From contig NC_018206.1 of NCBI RefSeq assembly GCF_000219625.1, forward strand, positions 930,001-994,000: a stretch of DNA of 64,000 nt, given 5' to 3'. The stretch comes from Zymoseptoria tritici IPO323 (Eukaryota; Ascomycota; Dothideomycetes; Mycosphaerellales; Mycosphaerellaceae). The translations under genes and the position numbers were made by a program. The stretch's first letter is position 1; each line of letters opens with the position of its first letter. This document shows positions 22,272 to 33,615 of this stretch, piece after piece. The notes under the pieces were generated by a model. That model was not told the origin of the DNA, did not search any database, and saw nothing but the letters and a program-made list of their open reading frames with translations.

Positions 22272-24036
22272 CTAATCCGAGATCAACTCCTCCGCAACCT
22301 TCGGTCCAGAATAATGTGTCCTGCCATAGAACACATACGAAAGCGCCGAAGCCGCGATCCCCGCCACGAACACGACCGAGGCGTAATTCATCAGTTCCTT
22401 TGTGATGGGCAGGAAAGACGGCATGCAGAAAAGCGGAATGGCGAAGGCGCACCAAGCTAAGATATCATCGTCAGCGACATGTTCAAAACCGAGATGGTTG
22501 GGAGCATTTCTTACCAATCGACACAACATTGCAAAAAGCCCCAAAAATACCCAAATTGTACTTCGCACCAACCAGCGTCTTCGACCTCCCTCGGAAAAAC
22601 GAAATCGCCACAGGAATAACATAGCTCAGCGTCAAGAAAATGACACCAGCACCGTTAAAAGCGTTGAAAGCAGCCGTCGATCCAAGGTAGATAAGCGCCA
22701 ACGCAATCTGAATAATCATGCTGAGCATCATAGCATTCAGCGGCATGCCCAACTTATCATTCACCCGCTCGAAGCCAAGACGCTTGGAACCGGGAATGGC
22801 ACCATCACGAGCAAACGCCCAGGTACAGCGGGAGGCGGCGGTGGTGCAGCTCGTACCGCAGAGGACTCCAAGTATGATAATCGGCACGGTGAGGATGAAT
22901 GCGCCGGCTTCGTTGCCGATGGAGAACCGGAGGATGACGGGCAAGGGCTGGGCGAAGACGTCGGCGGGGAAGACGTTCAGGTCGGGAAGGACGAAGCACA
23001 GCGGGACCAGGAAGATGAAGCCGCAGCAGAAGTTCATGAACAGCGCGCCGACCATGGCTTTTGGGACTTGAGTCGCGGGTTTCTGGACTTCCTCGCACAT
23101 GGAGACGACCATTCCAGTAGCGGATGTGGCGTACGCAGCGTGTAGCAGACCGATGCAGAAAGCCCAGCCGGGAGGAGTCCAGCCGGAAATGGGTTCGAAT
23201 CCACCGAATCCGAAACTAGGATCACGACGTCCTCCAGCGGCAATGGCGAGGACGGAGACGATGATGGCCAGTACACCGACGAAGGTGAATGGGATAGTGC
23301 AGGTATCCAAGATGGGAAGCCACTTGTTTCCCAGCGCGGACACGGTATTGCAGACGAAGGTGATAGCCACGAAGACGAGCCAAGTCTGGTAGGGTTGAGG
23401 TGTCCAGATACCGGTACCCTCGCCGTCTTGGAAGATGTTGACGCAGCCGATGATGAAGAGAGTCGTACCGAAGTTGACGGAGAGGGTGATGATAATGTTA
23501 CCGAGCACGAAGCACCAGCCGGTGATCCAGGCCATCATTTTACGCCAGTTCTTGGGGGAGAGCATGAAGGTTTGGTAGTAGACTCCGCCGGCAGTTGGGT
23601 AGACCTGGGAAGAGGGTTTAGCGGATATTCTCCCATCTACATCCTCAAGACAGCATCAAAGACAACGCAGCACTCAACATACCGAAGTAATCTCTCCCAA
23701 AGAGATAGCCACACAACCCATCAACGCACAAACCCCAACCCAACCCCAAATGACCGTCGCCGGCCCACCGCCCGTGAGCGGATAGTACAGCGTAGTCGAC
23801 AATCCGTACGGCACAGAAGCCAGCACGAACGACATGAAAGCCACACCCCACGTCGAACGAGACCGCTTGAGTTCAGAAGTATATCCCAACGCCGCCAGCA
23901 GTTCATCAGCCTGCTCAGCATCCTCTGGACGGGTGGAGATACGTCGTCGAAAGTCTTCTTTCGATGCCACGCTGACTTTGCGGCCTGTGCTACCGTTCCG
24001 CATCGCGGCGTAGGAGTCGTCGAATTTTGTGTCCAT
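22272..24036 (-). CDS. APC-family permease, choline/GABA transporter type
   Basis: Three exons on -: 24036-23683, 23604-22515 and 22456-22272, total 542 aa. The introns are GTATGT..CAG and GTAAG..TAG, phases 0 and 1. This is a plasma-membrane amino acid-polyamine-choline transporter with about 12 membrane helices. Exon 1 carries a cytoplasmic N-terminus (EDAEQADELLAALGY), then helices with VPYGLSTTLYYPLTGGGP. The region GTSCTTAASRCTWAFARDG, then GFERVNDKLGMPLNAMM, is typical of the Hnm1/Uga4 branch (family TASR-WAFARD motif). Substrate cannot be fixed from sequence: choline, GABA or a related amine. The ATG at 24036 fits family length and has no in-frame alternative closer to the core. The C-terminus ends GPKVAEELISD. 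Confidence 0.9.
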
Positions 24037-25533
24037 GGTGAGCGAAGATCTGTCGCTGCAGTGGGTTTTCAAGATCAGAGACTCAAAATATACGCGATAG
24101 TATGGTATAGCACGTTTTTTCGTTGGGTTGTTGCAATGGGCTGTGGTCAAGCCTGAGGCTTATCGAGAGATTGTCGCAATGGGTGTTGTTGCTCTGGCTC
24201 AAGGTCGTTGGTGGTGTCGAATGGTTTTTCTGTCGTCGAAGTCCTGGGACGTATGTCTGTCGCAATGCACAATGCCGAATGAGTAGGATCTTTCAGGAGG
24301 ATAAATGGAAGATGACCGCAGTATCTACACAAAAGTCGATAGTACAAGTAGAGGCGGGGTATTGGTGCAAGTTGTAGACGGAGGAAGCTGAGCTTTGGCC
24401 GAGGTGTCTTTGGAAGACCTCGTCGGATGGCAGCAGCAGCGGAAGGGCAGAGGGAAGGAGTGGGTGAAGAACGGGGGAGGTGGTGTCGAAAGACAGGCTG
24501 AAGGACTTCGAGAAAAAGAACGTCCAACACGCGACGACCGGGTTGATCCAGACGAGGTGCAGCGAGCAGCGACCCAATGTATTCTATACTTTTGGCTGCA
24601 GGGCGTTGGCTCGAGCCGCTAATCAGCTGAGGTAATGAGCTTCCATCGGTTAACGACGGGGCGGCGAGCAAGCACTAGAAAAACTCTGCCAATGCACGCC
24701 AGCGAGGTAGTGGCCCTTGGCGGGTCGATGGGGTGGGCCAGAAGACCGAGACCTCATCTCGATTGTCATCTCTGACCGGCGAGTGGCTAAGATGGAAGAC
24801 TTGTGATCACCAGACGCACGGAAGCCGTCTAGACTTGTTGTGCATGCAGGGATGGCCGATTGTGTTCGGTGGGCTGATGCACAATAATGAGAGCTCTCTC
24901 CCCCAATACGCACAACGACTGGAAACCTCCGCGGTGAATCTCAGCCTCAACGGATCCGTGGCGGTTTGGGGAACATGTCCGTCGCAGCGCCGATGCTACC
25001 CACCATGATCTGCGAGTAGTGAGTTTAGTCGCACGACTCCTTGTAAGGAATATTCAGAACCTTTTGAATTGACAAATTCGCATCAATCCTCCCAGCCCTA
25101 CCTTATCGTGCTCGACTGCACCTACCGAAACGGGTGGTAAGGGCTCACTTCGGCGTGCAAGGTTGAAAGGCTTCACAAGCTTGCCACGTGGAATTGATTG
25201 CGTCGTGCATGAACATCCCTTGAAAGTTGAGGCTTGTGTTCAAATGTTTCATCTGTCAACACACAAAGGTTTTGCAGCTGTTAGGACGATGGACATTGCT
25301 GTGAGGCAGTCGAGAGAAAGGTGCTCAGCTCTTCTCTGGACTGTTGATTTCTGGAGCAGTCAACGTCCTGGAAGATCGCCATCATCGTATTGCCAACGAC
25401 CCTCCAGACACTGTGGAAGTCGGAAGTTTCGGAGCAATACACGGTGCTCTCAGGCTGTATAGCGACATCAAACATGTCCCTGGACGACCGTGATCGCCCC
25501 TCGACACGACCGTGGGGCCTCCTCAACATCACC
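24037..25533. other. Intergenic, no gene recognised
   Basis: About 1.5 kb. The permease promoter lies at the left edge. The SDR gene ends at the right edge. Several short frames exist on both strands but none has domain features or consistent splicing. Confidence 0.5.
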
Positions 25534-26591
25534 TCATACAACCATCTTAAAAGTCAGCTTATCCCCCTCCACAACCTCATCCTTCCTCCCCTCCAACTCC
25601 TCCGTATCCCAATTCACCGAAAGATACCTCCCCGACAACCACATTCTCTTCTCCTTCGTCAACCACGTCAAGAACCCGCCACAAAGTCCCACATCGTCGG
25701 TCAGCACTACACGGACATGATGTTAGCCCAAATCATCTTCTATCCACCGTCGAGGAAGCGATGCACTCACTATCAGTCCACATACTCCCCTTCTGCGTAC
25801 TCGCATGCCTCTCCGTCTGCGGCGTCAACACCGTCCCCGGATGCCCCGCAAAAGCAGTCACCCCATCTCGCTCGAAGTGATCCGCATGAATCTGCTCCGC
25901 CATGCGGTTGACCGCCAATTTGCTCAGGTTGTACGCGATGGGCGTCATCTCGCTGTCCTTGACTTGAGATGCCAGACTCGTGATGACAACATATGCCTGA
26001 ATGCCGTTCGGAGTCGCTTGCAGCAGCGGCACGAAGTGTTTCGCAACGCGATAGGAGCCCAGGAAATTCGTGTCGATGACCCGTTCGAAATCTGGGTCTT
26101 CGACGATGCCGACGGGGATGTATTCTTTACCGTCGGATTTGGTGATGTATTTGGAGATGATGCCTGCGTTTGCGATGACCTAGATTGGGTGAATGTGAGT
26201 TGGTTTGAGGGAACGGGATACGGGAGAGTTCTTGTCCTACCACGTCGAGACGGCCGAAGTGTTTTTTCGTGACTTCCGCTAGGGACCTGACCTCTTCGTC
26301 TTTCGTGGTGTCGCAGGTCTGTGATACGATGTCGAGATCCGGGTTGATCGCTTTCAATTCCGCTGTGAGCTTATCCAAATCGGATTGTGTCCGGGAGGAG
26401 ATGACAATGCCTTTGGCGCCAGCGTAGGCGTAGGCCAAAGCGATATGATAGCCCAGTCCTTTTCCAGCTCCAGTGACAACTACGACGAAGCTGGAAGAGA
26501 GCTTGATGTTCTTGGGGTCGGTCGGTCCTTCGGCTTTGGTGTGGATTGTTGGTGTGAACTTGATACCCCAGTGGTCTGGGAATTGGTCCAT
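25534..26591 (-). CDS. Short-chain dehydrogenase/reductase
   Basis: Exons on -: 26591-26241, 26179-25771 and 25706-25534, 310 aa. An NAD(P)-dependent oxidoreductase with a Rossmann fold. VTGAGKGLGYHIA near residue 45 is the TGxxxGxG cofactor loop, VIANAG spans the first splice junction, ITSLAS carries the catalytic Ser, and YNLSK is the YxxxK pair. The C-terminus DTEELEGRKDEVVEG resembles fungal SDRs of unknown substrate. Splicing restores the frame exactly at both introns (GTAGGA..TAG, GTGAGT..TAG). An upstream in-frame ATG at 26651 would add 20 residues of poor quality, so the ATG at 26591 is preferred. Confidence 0.9.
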
Positions 26592-27158
26592 GTTGGTCGT
26601 AGCACACTGTTGTCCTGGCTGCAAATGAGAAGAGAGAAAAGAAATGTACACCTACCTCTACAGCTCTCGAGAGAGGATTCACGAGCCCGAGGCTGTCGAA
26701 AGCTACCTGGAGGCGTACCGTGCCCGCTTCTTCTCCACCACAGGCTTGCATGAACCACCGTCTTGACGCTCGGCAGTTGGCAACATGCAGTGTTTCGCAC
26801 ACTCCGTCTGCTAAGTATGGCAGAGCAGAGCGGAGAGCACCATAGCCTGCCAATGATGTTGACGTAGCATGGACAGACGTCTGCCGGCAACTTTTCGCAC
26901 AATGAAACCGGCGGCGGTGCAATGATAATTCATCCTCTGGGAAACGAGACTGAAAGGCAAATGCCTTAGCTACGCAGCAGTATGCACATAATTTTACATG
27001 TCGATGTTGTGGGAGAAGTGATCGAGGAAAGTCCTCTTCTCGAACAAAGTTCAACCTCCTCCGGCCTCCGCTCCGGCGTGAATCTCAAAAGTTGCCGCCG
27101 CATCCCCAACCACAACTTTCACTTCTTCATTCGCAGCCATCACCAGTCAATCATTTCA
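26592..27158. promoter_or_regulatory. Divergent promoter region between the SDR and the MRPL45-like gene
   Basis: 567 bp separate two start codons reading outward, so both promoters lie here. No specific operator is recognised. Confidence 0.5.
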
Positions 27159-28217
27159 ATGTCGAAACGACTCTGCGTCTCGCTCATCACCTCACGATGT
27201 CCCTCCTCATCCCCTCTGCAACCATGCAGCGCCGCCCTCTTCCTCTCCGCCCGCAGCGGTAACCTCACCTCCACCCACAACCATGCCCTCCCCCGACGAC
27301 AACCCTTCACAACCACCCCACCCCACCACGCCGTCTCCATGTCCCGCATGCGCCCTCGCCAAGGCGCCCAACCCTCCATCGGCGTCGCCATGAAAAAGCA
27401 ACAAAAAGAAGCCGAGCGCGACGGCTCCGTGCTCGACATGGTCGGAATCCTCGACGGAACCTTCATCTACCCCTCCGGCTCCAACCTCCCCTCCTGGACA
27501 AAGAACCCCCGCGGCCGCTGGAAAATCGAGTTCCGCCGCGTGTGGATCGCCATCACGGACTGGAGCGTTGGCGCATGGTACCGCGTCTGGGTGGTGCGGC
27601 CGCGGATGTGGACCTCCGCATCGCTGCAACGGGGAGAAGTGGTGCGCATCGCGAAAGAGGTGTATGAATCAATGTATGATAATTTCGCGAGGGGCACACT
27701 GGGGCTTGTGGAGAAGGATTTAAAGGCGGGATTGTTGGAGAGTCTGAGAGCGAGGTTGGCGCAACGACCGCCGAATTCGGGACTGCATTGGACGATGCAT
27801 GGGTATTTGCGGCGGCCCAAGGTGATGAGTTTCAAGTTTTTGACGATGCCGGGTGGGGCGAATACGGAGAGGAATGGAGTGGTGCAGGCGGTGGTGAAGA
27901 TTAGGAGTAAGCAGAGTTTGTTGAAGGTGCAGAGACTACGGGTGAGGGATGAGTCGGGCAAGCCGGAGGTGAAGGCGGTTCCGGTGGATTCGCATGGCCT
28001 GCCGATTTCTGAGGGAGATGTGGAGGAGGCGAAGGAGAGGGCGAGTAAGGTCACGACGGAGTATGTGGTGTTGCATAGAGTGATGAAGAAGGGGAAGTTG
28101 GGACCGTGGCAGATGTGGGGGACGGCGGAGGAGTCGTCGTTGGCGAAGATGGCGCAGGACACCAAGGATATAGTCGCGAAGCAGGATGCCATGGCGGCGA
28201 TGAGAGGACAGTCATAG
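27159..28217 (+). CDS. Mitochondrial MRPL45/Mba1-like protein (Tim44-like domain)
   Basis: A single exon of 352 aa from the ATG at 27159. The frame is open upstream to 26982, but MSKRLCVSLITSRC starts a Ser/Arg-rich mitochondrial presequence. The N-terminal 110 residues are basic and low in acids. The body (about residues 150-300) has IAKEVYESMYDNFARG, a short gap, KAGLLESLRARLAQRP and WTMHGYLRRPKVMSFKFL, the pattern of the MRPL45/Mba1 group related to the Tim44 C-terminal fold. These proteins tie the mitoribosome to the inner membrane for co-translational insertion. Family call is by pattern recognition. It could be another Tim44-like matrix protein. Confidence 0.6.
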   Translation: MSKRLCVSLITSRCPSSSPLQPCSAALFLSARSGNLTSTHNHALPRRQPFTTTPPHHAVSMSRMRPRQGAQPSIGVAMKKQQKEAERDGSVLDMVGILDGTFIYPSGSNLPSWTKNPRGRWKIEFRRVWIAITDWSVGAWYRVWVVRPRMWTSASLQRGEVVRIAKEVYESMYDNFARGTLGLVEKDLKAGLLESLRARLAQRPPNSGLHWTMHGYLRRPKVMSFKFLTMPGGANTERNGVVQAVVKIRSKQSLLKVQRLRVRDESGKPEVKAVPVDSHGLPISEGDVEEAKERASKVTTEYVVLHRVMKKGKLGPWQMWGTAEESSLAKMAQDTKDIVAKQDAMAAMRGQS

Positions 28218-28661
28218 CATAGATGTAATCACTCGACTCTTGTACAAACAGCGGCATTTCGCGAGAGACACAAAAACACTGCGAACCCTTTCTCATACTG
28301 TGATGTAACAAAGGACAGCCGAAATTCTGCTACTCTCCCTCGTGAAGCGAGCATTTGACCTGATCGTCGAGTACCTGAAACCAGGCTCGCGACCGGACAC
28401 CAGCATCGCAAAACACACACCCGCATGTAAAAGCAAAAGCGTGTCAATCTGACCACTCATCATCCGGAGCTTCACGCCCGCTGTGCCCTGTCATAGCCAT
28501 ATTGGCTGCTTGCCGTAGTCGTGAAAAGTCGTAGGGCACGCCGGCCCAGTCTGCATCGAGTGTATCCTCCGCATTCCGGACCCTGCGCACTCCACCTGCT
28601 TGTCCTGACCTTCACATCGGCGAGAGCAAGCGCACGCGTGTTGTGGCGGTATTGGAGTTGT
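28218..28661. other. Convergent intergenic spacer
   Basis: 3' ends of the MRPL45-like gene (+) and eIF1 (-) face each other here. No gene is seen. Confidence 0.6.
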
Positions 28662-29299
28662 CTAGAAACCGTGGACCTTGATGGTCTTGGCATCTAGCTC
28701 CAGGCCCTCCTTCTTATCGATGAGGAACTCTTGCACATCCTTGCGCTGGTCTCCCTGCAACTGAATCACCTCTCCCATCTCGGTGTCGTTGACGATGGTG
28801 CCATTGCAGGCAAACTTCTTCTTGATCACCTTGAGGATCTTCTTCTGGTCGAACTTCTTGGGAAGGCCCTGGACGGTGGTCAAGGTCTTGCGGCCATTGC
28901 GCTCTGTGAGGGGTGGGTGTGGTTAGCGGTGCGACGTGAGGCGGAGAGGATTGCCGACGTACGCTGGATACGAATGTGGATGTAGTTTCCGGACTGCTTG
29001 GCCTCGCCTTCGCCCTCATCAGCTTCCGCGAACGGGTCTGTAGGAAGAGGAAAGTTAGCACGTGTTTCATGGTGGGGTGTCGGACCGGAGGGGTAAGGAG
29101 CGCGGGCGTGCGACGGTGGGTACGATACGCCTTCAGAGCACCGCTCGCACGGAGTATGCTCGACAAGCGGACTGCCAGCGCAGGGAAAAGCCAGGGAGAA
29201 TGCTGTGGCGCTTATCTCCAGCGCAAGGCTGAGGCCAAAGTGCGCTGACGAGGGCGAATTCTTACCGAATGACTTGAGATTTTCGATGCCGGCGCTCAT
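28662..29299 (-). CDS. SUI1: Translation initiation factor eIF1
   Basis: Exons on -: 29299-29266, 29037-28963 and 28903-28662, 116 aa. eIF1 binds the 40S subunit near the P site and enforces start-codon selection. The N-terminus MSAGIENLKSFDPFAEADE precedes the SUI1 fold: YIHIRIQQRNGRKTLTTVQG, then FDQKKILKVIKKKFACNGT, then GEVIQLQGDQRKDVQEFL. Both junctions restore the exact family sequence (phase 1 at both). The introns are 228 and 59 bp, and the first is long, as often seen in highly expressed fungal translation genes. The C-terminus KTIKVHGF is complete. Confidence 0.97.
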
Positions 29300-30689
29300 A
29301 AAGGCTGTTGTTCGTGGGCTCCTGGTATGTGGTGTTGGGTGTTGGTCGTTTGGGTGGTGCTGGTGGGCGTGGATGTCTTGTAGGTGGTGGAGTGGAGATG
29401 TGGTTGTGTGGATGGTGTTGGTGAGTGGAGTTGCAAGTTGCTCTTGTGAAGTGCGGGACGCGGGACACCCCGTCGATGACATAAGCCGTGTTCGCCTTTT
29501 GGGCAGCATCGCGATTGAGAGGGAACATCCTGTACCTTGCCAGACCACGTCACTCGCCGTCGTGAATATTTGAGCAGCTCAGTGACACTCCGTGACTGCT
29601 GTGATACTGGCTCAGTAAGTTGCACTGATCACTGCGGTCAAGGACATGCTGGCAGCTTTGTCGACCCGGTGAGTTGTACCATTCTGCACATGGTACCACG
29701 GTTCATCGAGCATTGCGAACCTTCTTCGCGTGCACTGGCCATCGAAGAGACGATTGATGCGGAACACTTCTCGCTGCGGCATCAGACTCGCGAGCTGGAC
29801 CAGAAGGAAGCCTTCGAAAGACTCGCGAGCCGGAACAAAAGACGAAGCATCGATGAGCCTACCCGTGGAGGACAGCGCCAGCAATGCCTCTGTCTGCCGA
29901 CCTGGGGTTGCTCGCGGAATGATCATTCGGAGCAATCGATATTACGGTACTGGACGGCATGGTAGCCACGAAACTGGACGAAGGATTCCCTGGAATGCCC
30001 ACTGGCTACGAGGGTAGATGGTCATGCCGGGTCCAAGGTCTGTGTTCCAGGTGCTCCTTTTCGACCTCACGTACTCGCTATTGCGAGTGGATGGACAGCT
30101 CAGCAAACTTTGTCAATGCCGAGATTCTCTTTGCATCAGTGGACGTTGAAAGTCGCCTTCGAAAAATTGCAGTCGCCGCGCACTGACGAAAGCATCAATG
30201 AGTCGCAACCTTGAGTTCTTGGTCCCTGCCATAGTTCAACGAGCACTATGAACCTTAGCCACTTGCTTGGGCTGTGGAAGATGACGACATGTTGCGGCGA
30301 CAACAGACTCGAATGGGTCCCGGACAAAGCTCGCGGCCAATCTGCACCCGCAGCACGACTCCGAGAGATTTCGCTTTGCACGTAATCCGCGGATCGTGCG
30401 ACGCACATTGTTCTGCGGCATTCAATTCATTACCACGAAGCCACGCGGACCATCTATAAAGAAGCGCAGCTTTTCGTGACTGGCTACTGGGGCAGCTGGT
30501 CATGCCGATTGAAAGGTCTGTCTTCCATTCACCCTTTGTGCCGACGCTTAGTATTGTTGCTGTGAGATCATGGGAGACGCATCATTGTTGGCTTACGCGC
30601 TATATATCATCGCGAGGCGCGCTAATGCCGACCAAGATCATCTACACATCTTTTGAAGTCGCCAGATCTCGATCACAAACACAACGAAG
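29300..30689. other. Intergenic, no gene recognised
   Basis: 1.4 kb containing the eIF1 promoter at the left and the secreted-protein promoter at the right. Short frames on both strands lack any domain or splice support. Confidence 0.5.
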
Positions 30690-31190
30690 ATGCATTGCAA
30701 ACTCCCATCCTTACTCATCCTCGCCGCCGCTTTCAGCGCGGCGGCCAGTCCTCTCGAAACTGATTCGATTCTGGACACCGGAGCTGAGACCTTCTCCGGA
30801 CCTCTCGATCCGGAGAACACTCTCGAAGCCAGAGTCAACAGGCCAGCGGAAGTCTTTCCTACCCCAGGACGTGCCATCTGTACTAAGAGATTCACGTACG
30901 GCTGGTTGAATTTCCAATTTGTGACCTGGAACGTCAACATCGGTGTTCCGTACCAGGCCAACTGTCCACAAGTGAACAAGCTCAAGGCGAAGTATTCAGA
31001 GCTAGGGACCACTGTATCGACTGGACCAAAGAATGGCGGCAAAGTTACCTCAATCTCCATTACCCAACTTCCGCCTCCAGTCACAGCCAAAGCCAAGCCA
31101 GGCAAAGTCAAGCCTGTCGTCCTGGAAGGTCTCAACAATTTCTTGGGACGCATCTATCCAGGCATCACATTCAACTGTCCCGATGCTTGA
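30690..31190 (+). CDS. Small secreted protein, effector-like
   Basis: 166 aa, single exon. An N-terminal signal peptide of about 19 residues (basic start MHCK, hydrophobic LLILAAAFSAA, cleavage likely after AAAS). The mature protein has three Cys (AICTKR, ANCPQ, FNCPDA). It is otherwise polar with a Pro/Lys-rich stretch near residues 130-145 (PPPVTAKAKPGKVKP). No known domain. Size, secretion and isolation fit a candidate effector or cell-wall-associated protein, but function is not shown. The start is the first ATG before the hydrophobic core. Confidence 0.75.
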   Translation: MHCKLPSLLILAAAFSAAASPLETDSILDTGAETFSGPLDPENTLEARVNRPAEVFPTPGRAICTKRFTYGWLNFQFVTWNVNIGVPYQANCPQVNKLKAKYSELGTTVSTGPKNGGKVTSISITQLPPPVTAKAKPGKVKPVVLEGLNNFLGRIYPGITFNCPDA

Positions 31191-31603
31191 TGAGGTTTGA
31201 TTATGGACCCCGTTAGCGGAATCGCAAGGACAAGCAAAATAATCTCATCTCTCCTCTACATCTTTTCGTTCGTCCATTTCTATCGTCGTGTTGGTCTCAT
31301 AAGCTTTACCCTGTACCGTGTTCCAGTCCCTCTCTATACCGTGGGAAGTACATGGTAGACGACATCCAAACTTTCGCAAGTCATCGCATCGACCTGTACC
31401 ACTCTTTACTCCAACCTCAACCAATACTGTCGAAAGAATATGGCAGACAACCTCCCAACTCTATTCGAATCGTCGCAAGAAAATGGCACAGCACAAGTAT
31501 GAAACGCAGGCAGCTCCCACCCCATCTACTTCTCCCCATTATACGCATGTCCACGCACGACAGCATTTCCCACCAAGCCGACACCACAAGAAACCAAGCA
31601 ACG
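31191..31603. other. Intergenic, nothing recognised
   Basis: 3' flank of the secreted-protein gene and 5' region of the hypothetical gene. The downstream frame is open from 31352, but that part has no protein-like features. Confidence 0.4.
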
Positions 31604-32281
31604 ATGTCGTCCTCCAGTAGCACCCGCTACGTCAACGACGCCAACAACTCCACCGCGAACAACATGCGTCCAACCTACAGCCAGTCCAGCTCCGCCGGCG
31701 ACTCGCCTCCAAGACTCGTGCAGAATACCGCCATCCGCTCGTCTCCCAGAATCGTACACAATCCTGCCCAACGCGTCAGATCCCTCAGAGCCACCTTCCA
31801 CAACGCCGAGTTCAGGGAGACCAGACCACCCATGCCCGAACCATGCCGCAACGGCCACCACACCTGTACGGCTCCAATGCCATCCGACGTCGACGACATC
31901 CCCGCTCCGCCCGTGAGCATGCTCCACCGAGGCCACCCTCTCCGCCAGGCCACCCCAAAGCCAACTGCTGTCGAGGTCGTCCAGCAACAACAACAGCCAA
32001 CCAAGAACACTCTCGACGACGTCAAGGCCTTCTGGTCCGCCGCCCGCAAGAACGCAGAGGAGCGCACCGAATGCGACCGCAAAGCCAAGGAGGCGATCAG
32101 CCACAAGTTCGTGGGCTCGCGATTGAACGACACGATGGATGAGAGAGAGACATGGTGGGCTCACACCAGGGAGAGGGCGGAGATGGGCATTTTCAGGGCG
32201 CAGCAGAAGCGTCAGGAGAGGGGAGAGGCTTGGTGGGAGCAGGGCGCCGGGCCGGCGATGGTGGCGGCGCGATCGGGTTGA
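31604..32281 (+). CDS. Hypothetical protein, largely disordered
   Basis: 225 aa from the ATG at 31604 (frame open to an earlier ATG at 31352). The first half is Ser/Asn/Pro/Arg-rich and probably disordered (MSSSSSTRYVNDANN, then RIVHNPAQRVRSLRATF). The second half is charged and helical: TLDDVKAFWSAARKNAEE, then WWAHTRERAEMGIFRAQQK. A WW-containing repeat (ETWWAHTRERAE and EAWWEQGAG) is visible. No domain recognised and no signal peptide. The coding frame keeps fungal codon bias, so I accept it. Confidence 0.6.
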   Translation: MSSSSSTRYVNDANNSTANNMRPTYSQSSSAGDSPPRLVQNTAIRSSPRIVHNPAQRVRSLRATFHNAEFRETRPPMPEPCRNGHHTCTAPMPSDVDDIPAPPVSMLHRGHPLRQATPKPTAVEVVQQQQQPTKNTLDDVKAFWSAARKNAEERTECDRKAKEAISHKFVGSRLNDTMDERETWWAHTRERAEMGIFRAQQKRQERGEAWWEQGAGPAMVAARSG

Positions 32282-33148
32282 AAGGAGAGTGAGTCACGTT
32301 TGGGACCAAGATTTAGAGTGGTTGGTGTTGTTTGGGTCAGAGATGAAGAGTTTGAATGAAGGATAAGGGTTACGGCACTTGTTTGGTATTCATGTTCGCG
32401 GTACGCTAGTGGGGTTGAATCCATTGATCATATGAAAGCTTGTTGGGAATGCAGGTTGGGAAAGGGTGTTCAGTCGACTGATGTACAGCAATTGCTTCAC
32501 AGGACACGTTCGCAATACAGAAACAAAAACAGTAGAGAATGAACAACAGTATAGAATCAAAAACAATGCAGAATCGAAAACAATGCAGAATCGAAAAATT
32601 GGTTTGAGCAGTGAATCAAAACAAAACGATGCTGGAAGGCTTCTAGCATAGCTCACGTACGTACAGACTGTCTCGTACATCAGGGAAGCAGCGCTGGCCC
32701 TAGGAACCATGTGTGACATAGTGTGGGCAGACGTCGACATGTTCTCGATTGTGCATTGGCTCAGAGCGTCGGATCACGCTTGACGGGCGGAGAGCAATTC
32801 GTGCTTTCGCTCCGGGCATTGAAGGCGGCACGGTAAGTTCAGGCAAGGTATGCCGATATAGAACCAGACATGAGGCTCCGATGCGGAGACAAGTTGTATA
32901 TGTGATGCGAGGCATGATGATCATCGGGCAAGCAGCTAGACTACGATACAAGTCTCCGTGAAGCGTACTAAGAATCCTACTTCCACAGACGGACCGGAAC
33001 ACCGAGCGGTCCTCCATTTCTTGATCACCATTGTTGCCTCAGACCATTCAACATCCGTCTCGCTGCCCAGGGCACCCACCAAATCGTAGCGTCCGTCAAG
33101 CATTCATCGCAAGGCTCCTCGTCCGCCTTGTTTCCGCGCCCGTTTCTT
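32282..33148. other. Intergenic with a small A-rich repeat
   Basis: No gene is seen. A 17-bp unit CAATGCAGAATCGAAAA occurs twice in tandem (32564-32597), with a weaker copy just before it. Confidence 0.5.
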
Positions 33149-33615
33149 TCAGGGACAAGGAGCGCCAGTGTTATCCGGGACACAGGTGTTGACCAGTGGA
33201 CAGTGGTATTTCTTGTTTCCGGGCAGGTCGTTGTAGGACGTAAGCACTCCACCCACTCCGGTGCAGTGTTGCGTTACGTCTATGAACTCTTCACCGCTGC
33301 GACTAGCGACGACGCAACAGATAGTCTGTGGGGTTCGTTAGCACGACCTTGCAAGCATGGACTGGATCGGCGAGCAGCGCTGAGTCTCGGCGATAGACTT
33401 ACGCGGCACTCTGAGTAGTGATAGTGACCGTTGCCGGCATTGTGGCAGTGAGTGATACGGTCCACGCCGTTTCTCTTGTAGCAGCCGTCCTCGCCCATAA
33501 CCTTATTATTGCGGATGCAGACGTAGGCACTAGCATCGAGGGGTTCCTGGTGGTCTGCCAGCACGCCGGAGCTATAAAGCGCGGTGATGGCGAGAATGAG
33601 AGCAGAGGTCTTCAT
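33149..33615 (-). CDS. Cys-rich small secreted protein (10 Cys), effector-like
   Basis: Exons on -: 33615-33403 and 33325-33149, 129 aa. The intron is GTAAGT..ACAG, 77 bp, phase 0. The signal peptide is MKTSALILAITALYSSGVLA. The mature chain has ten Cys: YVC, DGC, THC, SEC, ICC, QHC, YHC, NTC, APC, enough for five disulfides. It also has a His/Asn/Gly-rich patch (HCHNAGNGHYHYSEC). No family recognised. The frame is open back to an ATG at 33639, but the Met at 33615 starts a textbook signal peptide. Splicing removes frame-shadow sequence and adds six further Cys, which supports the model. Confidence 0.8.

Noticed and set aside
22402..23145. 247-codon + frame
   Set aside because: Antisense shadow of the permease. 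No domain, and the - strand has membrane helices and consistent splicing.
24147..24671. 174-codon - frame upstream of the permease
   Set aside because: Pro/Leu/Ser low-complexity sequence with no start context or homology. Probably leader or promoter.
27467..28192. 241-codon - frame
   Set aside because: Antisense of the MRPL45-like gene. Low-complexity Ser/Thr/Arg sequence without features.
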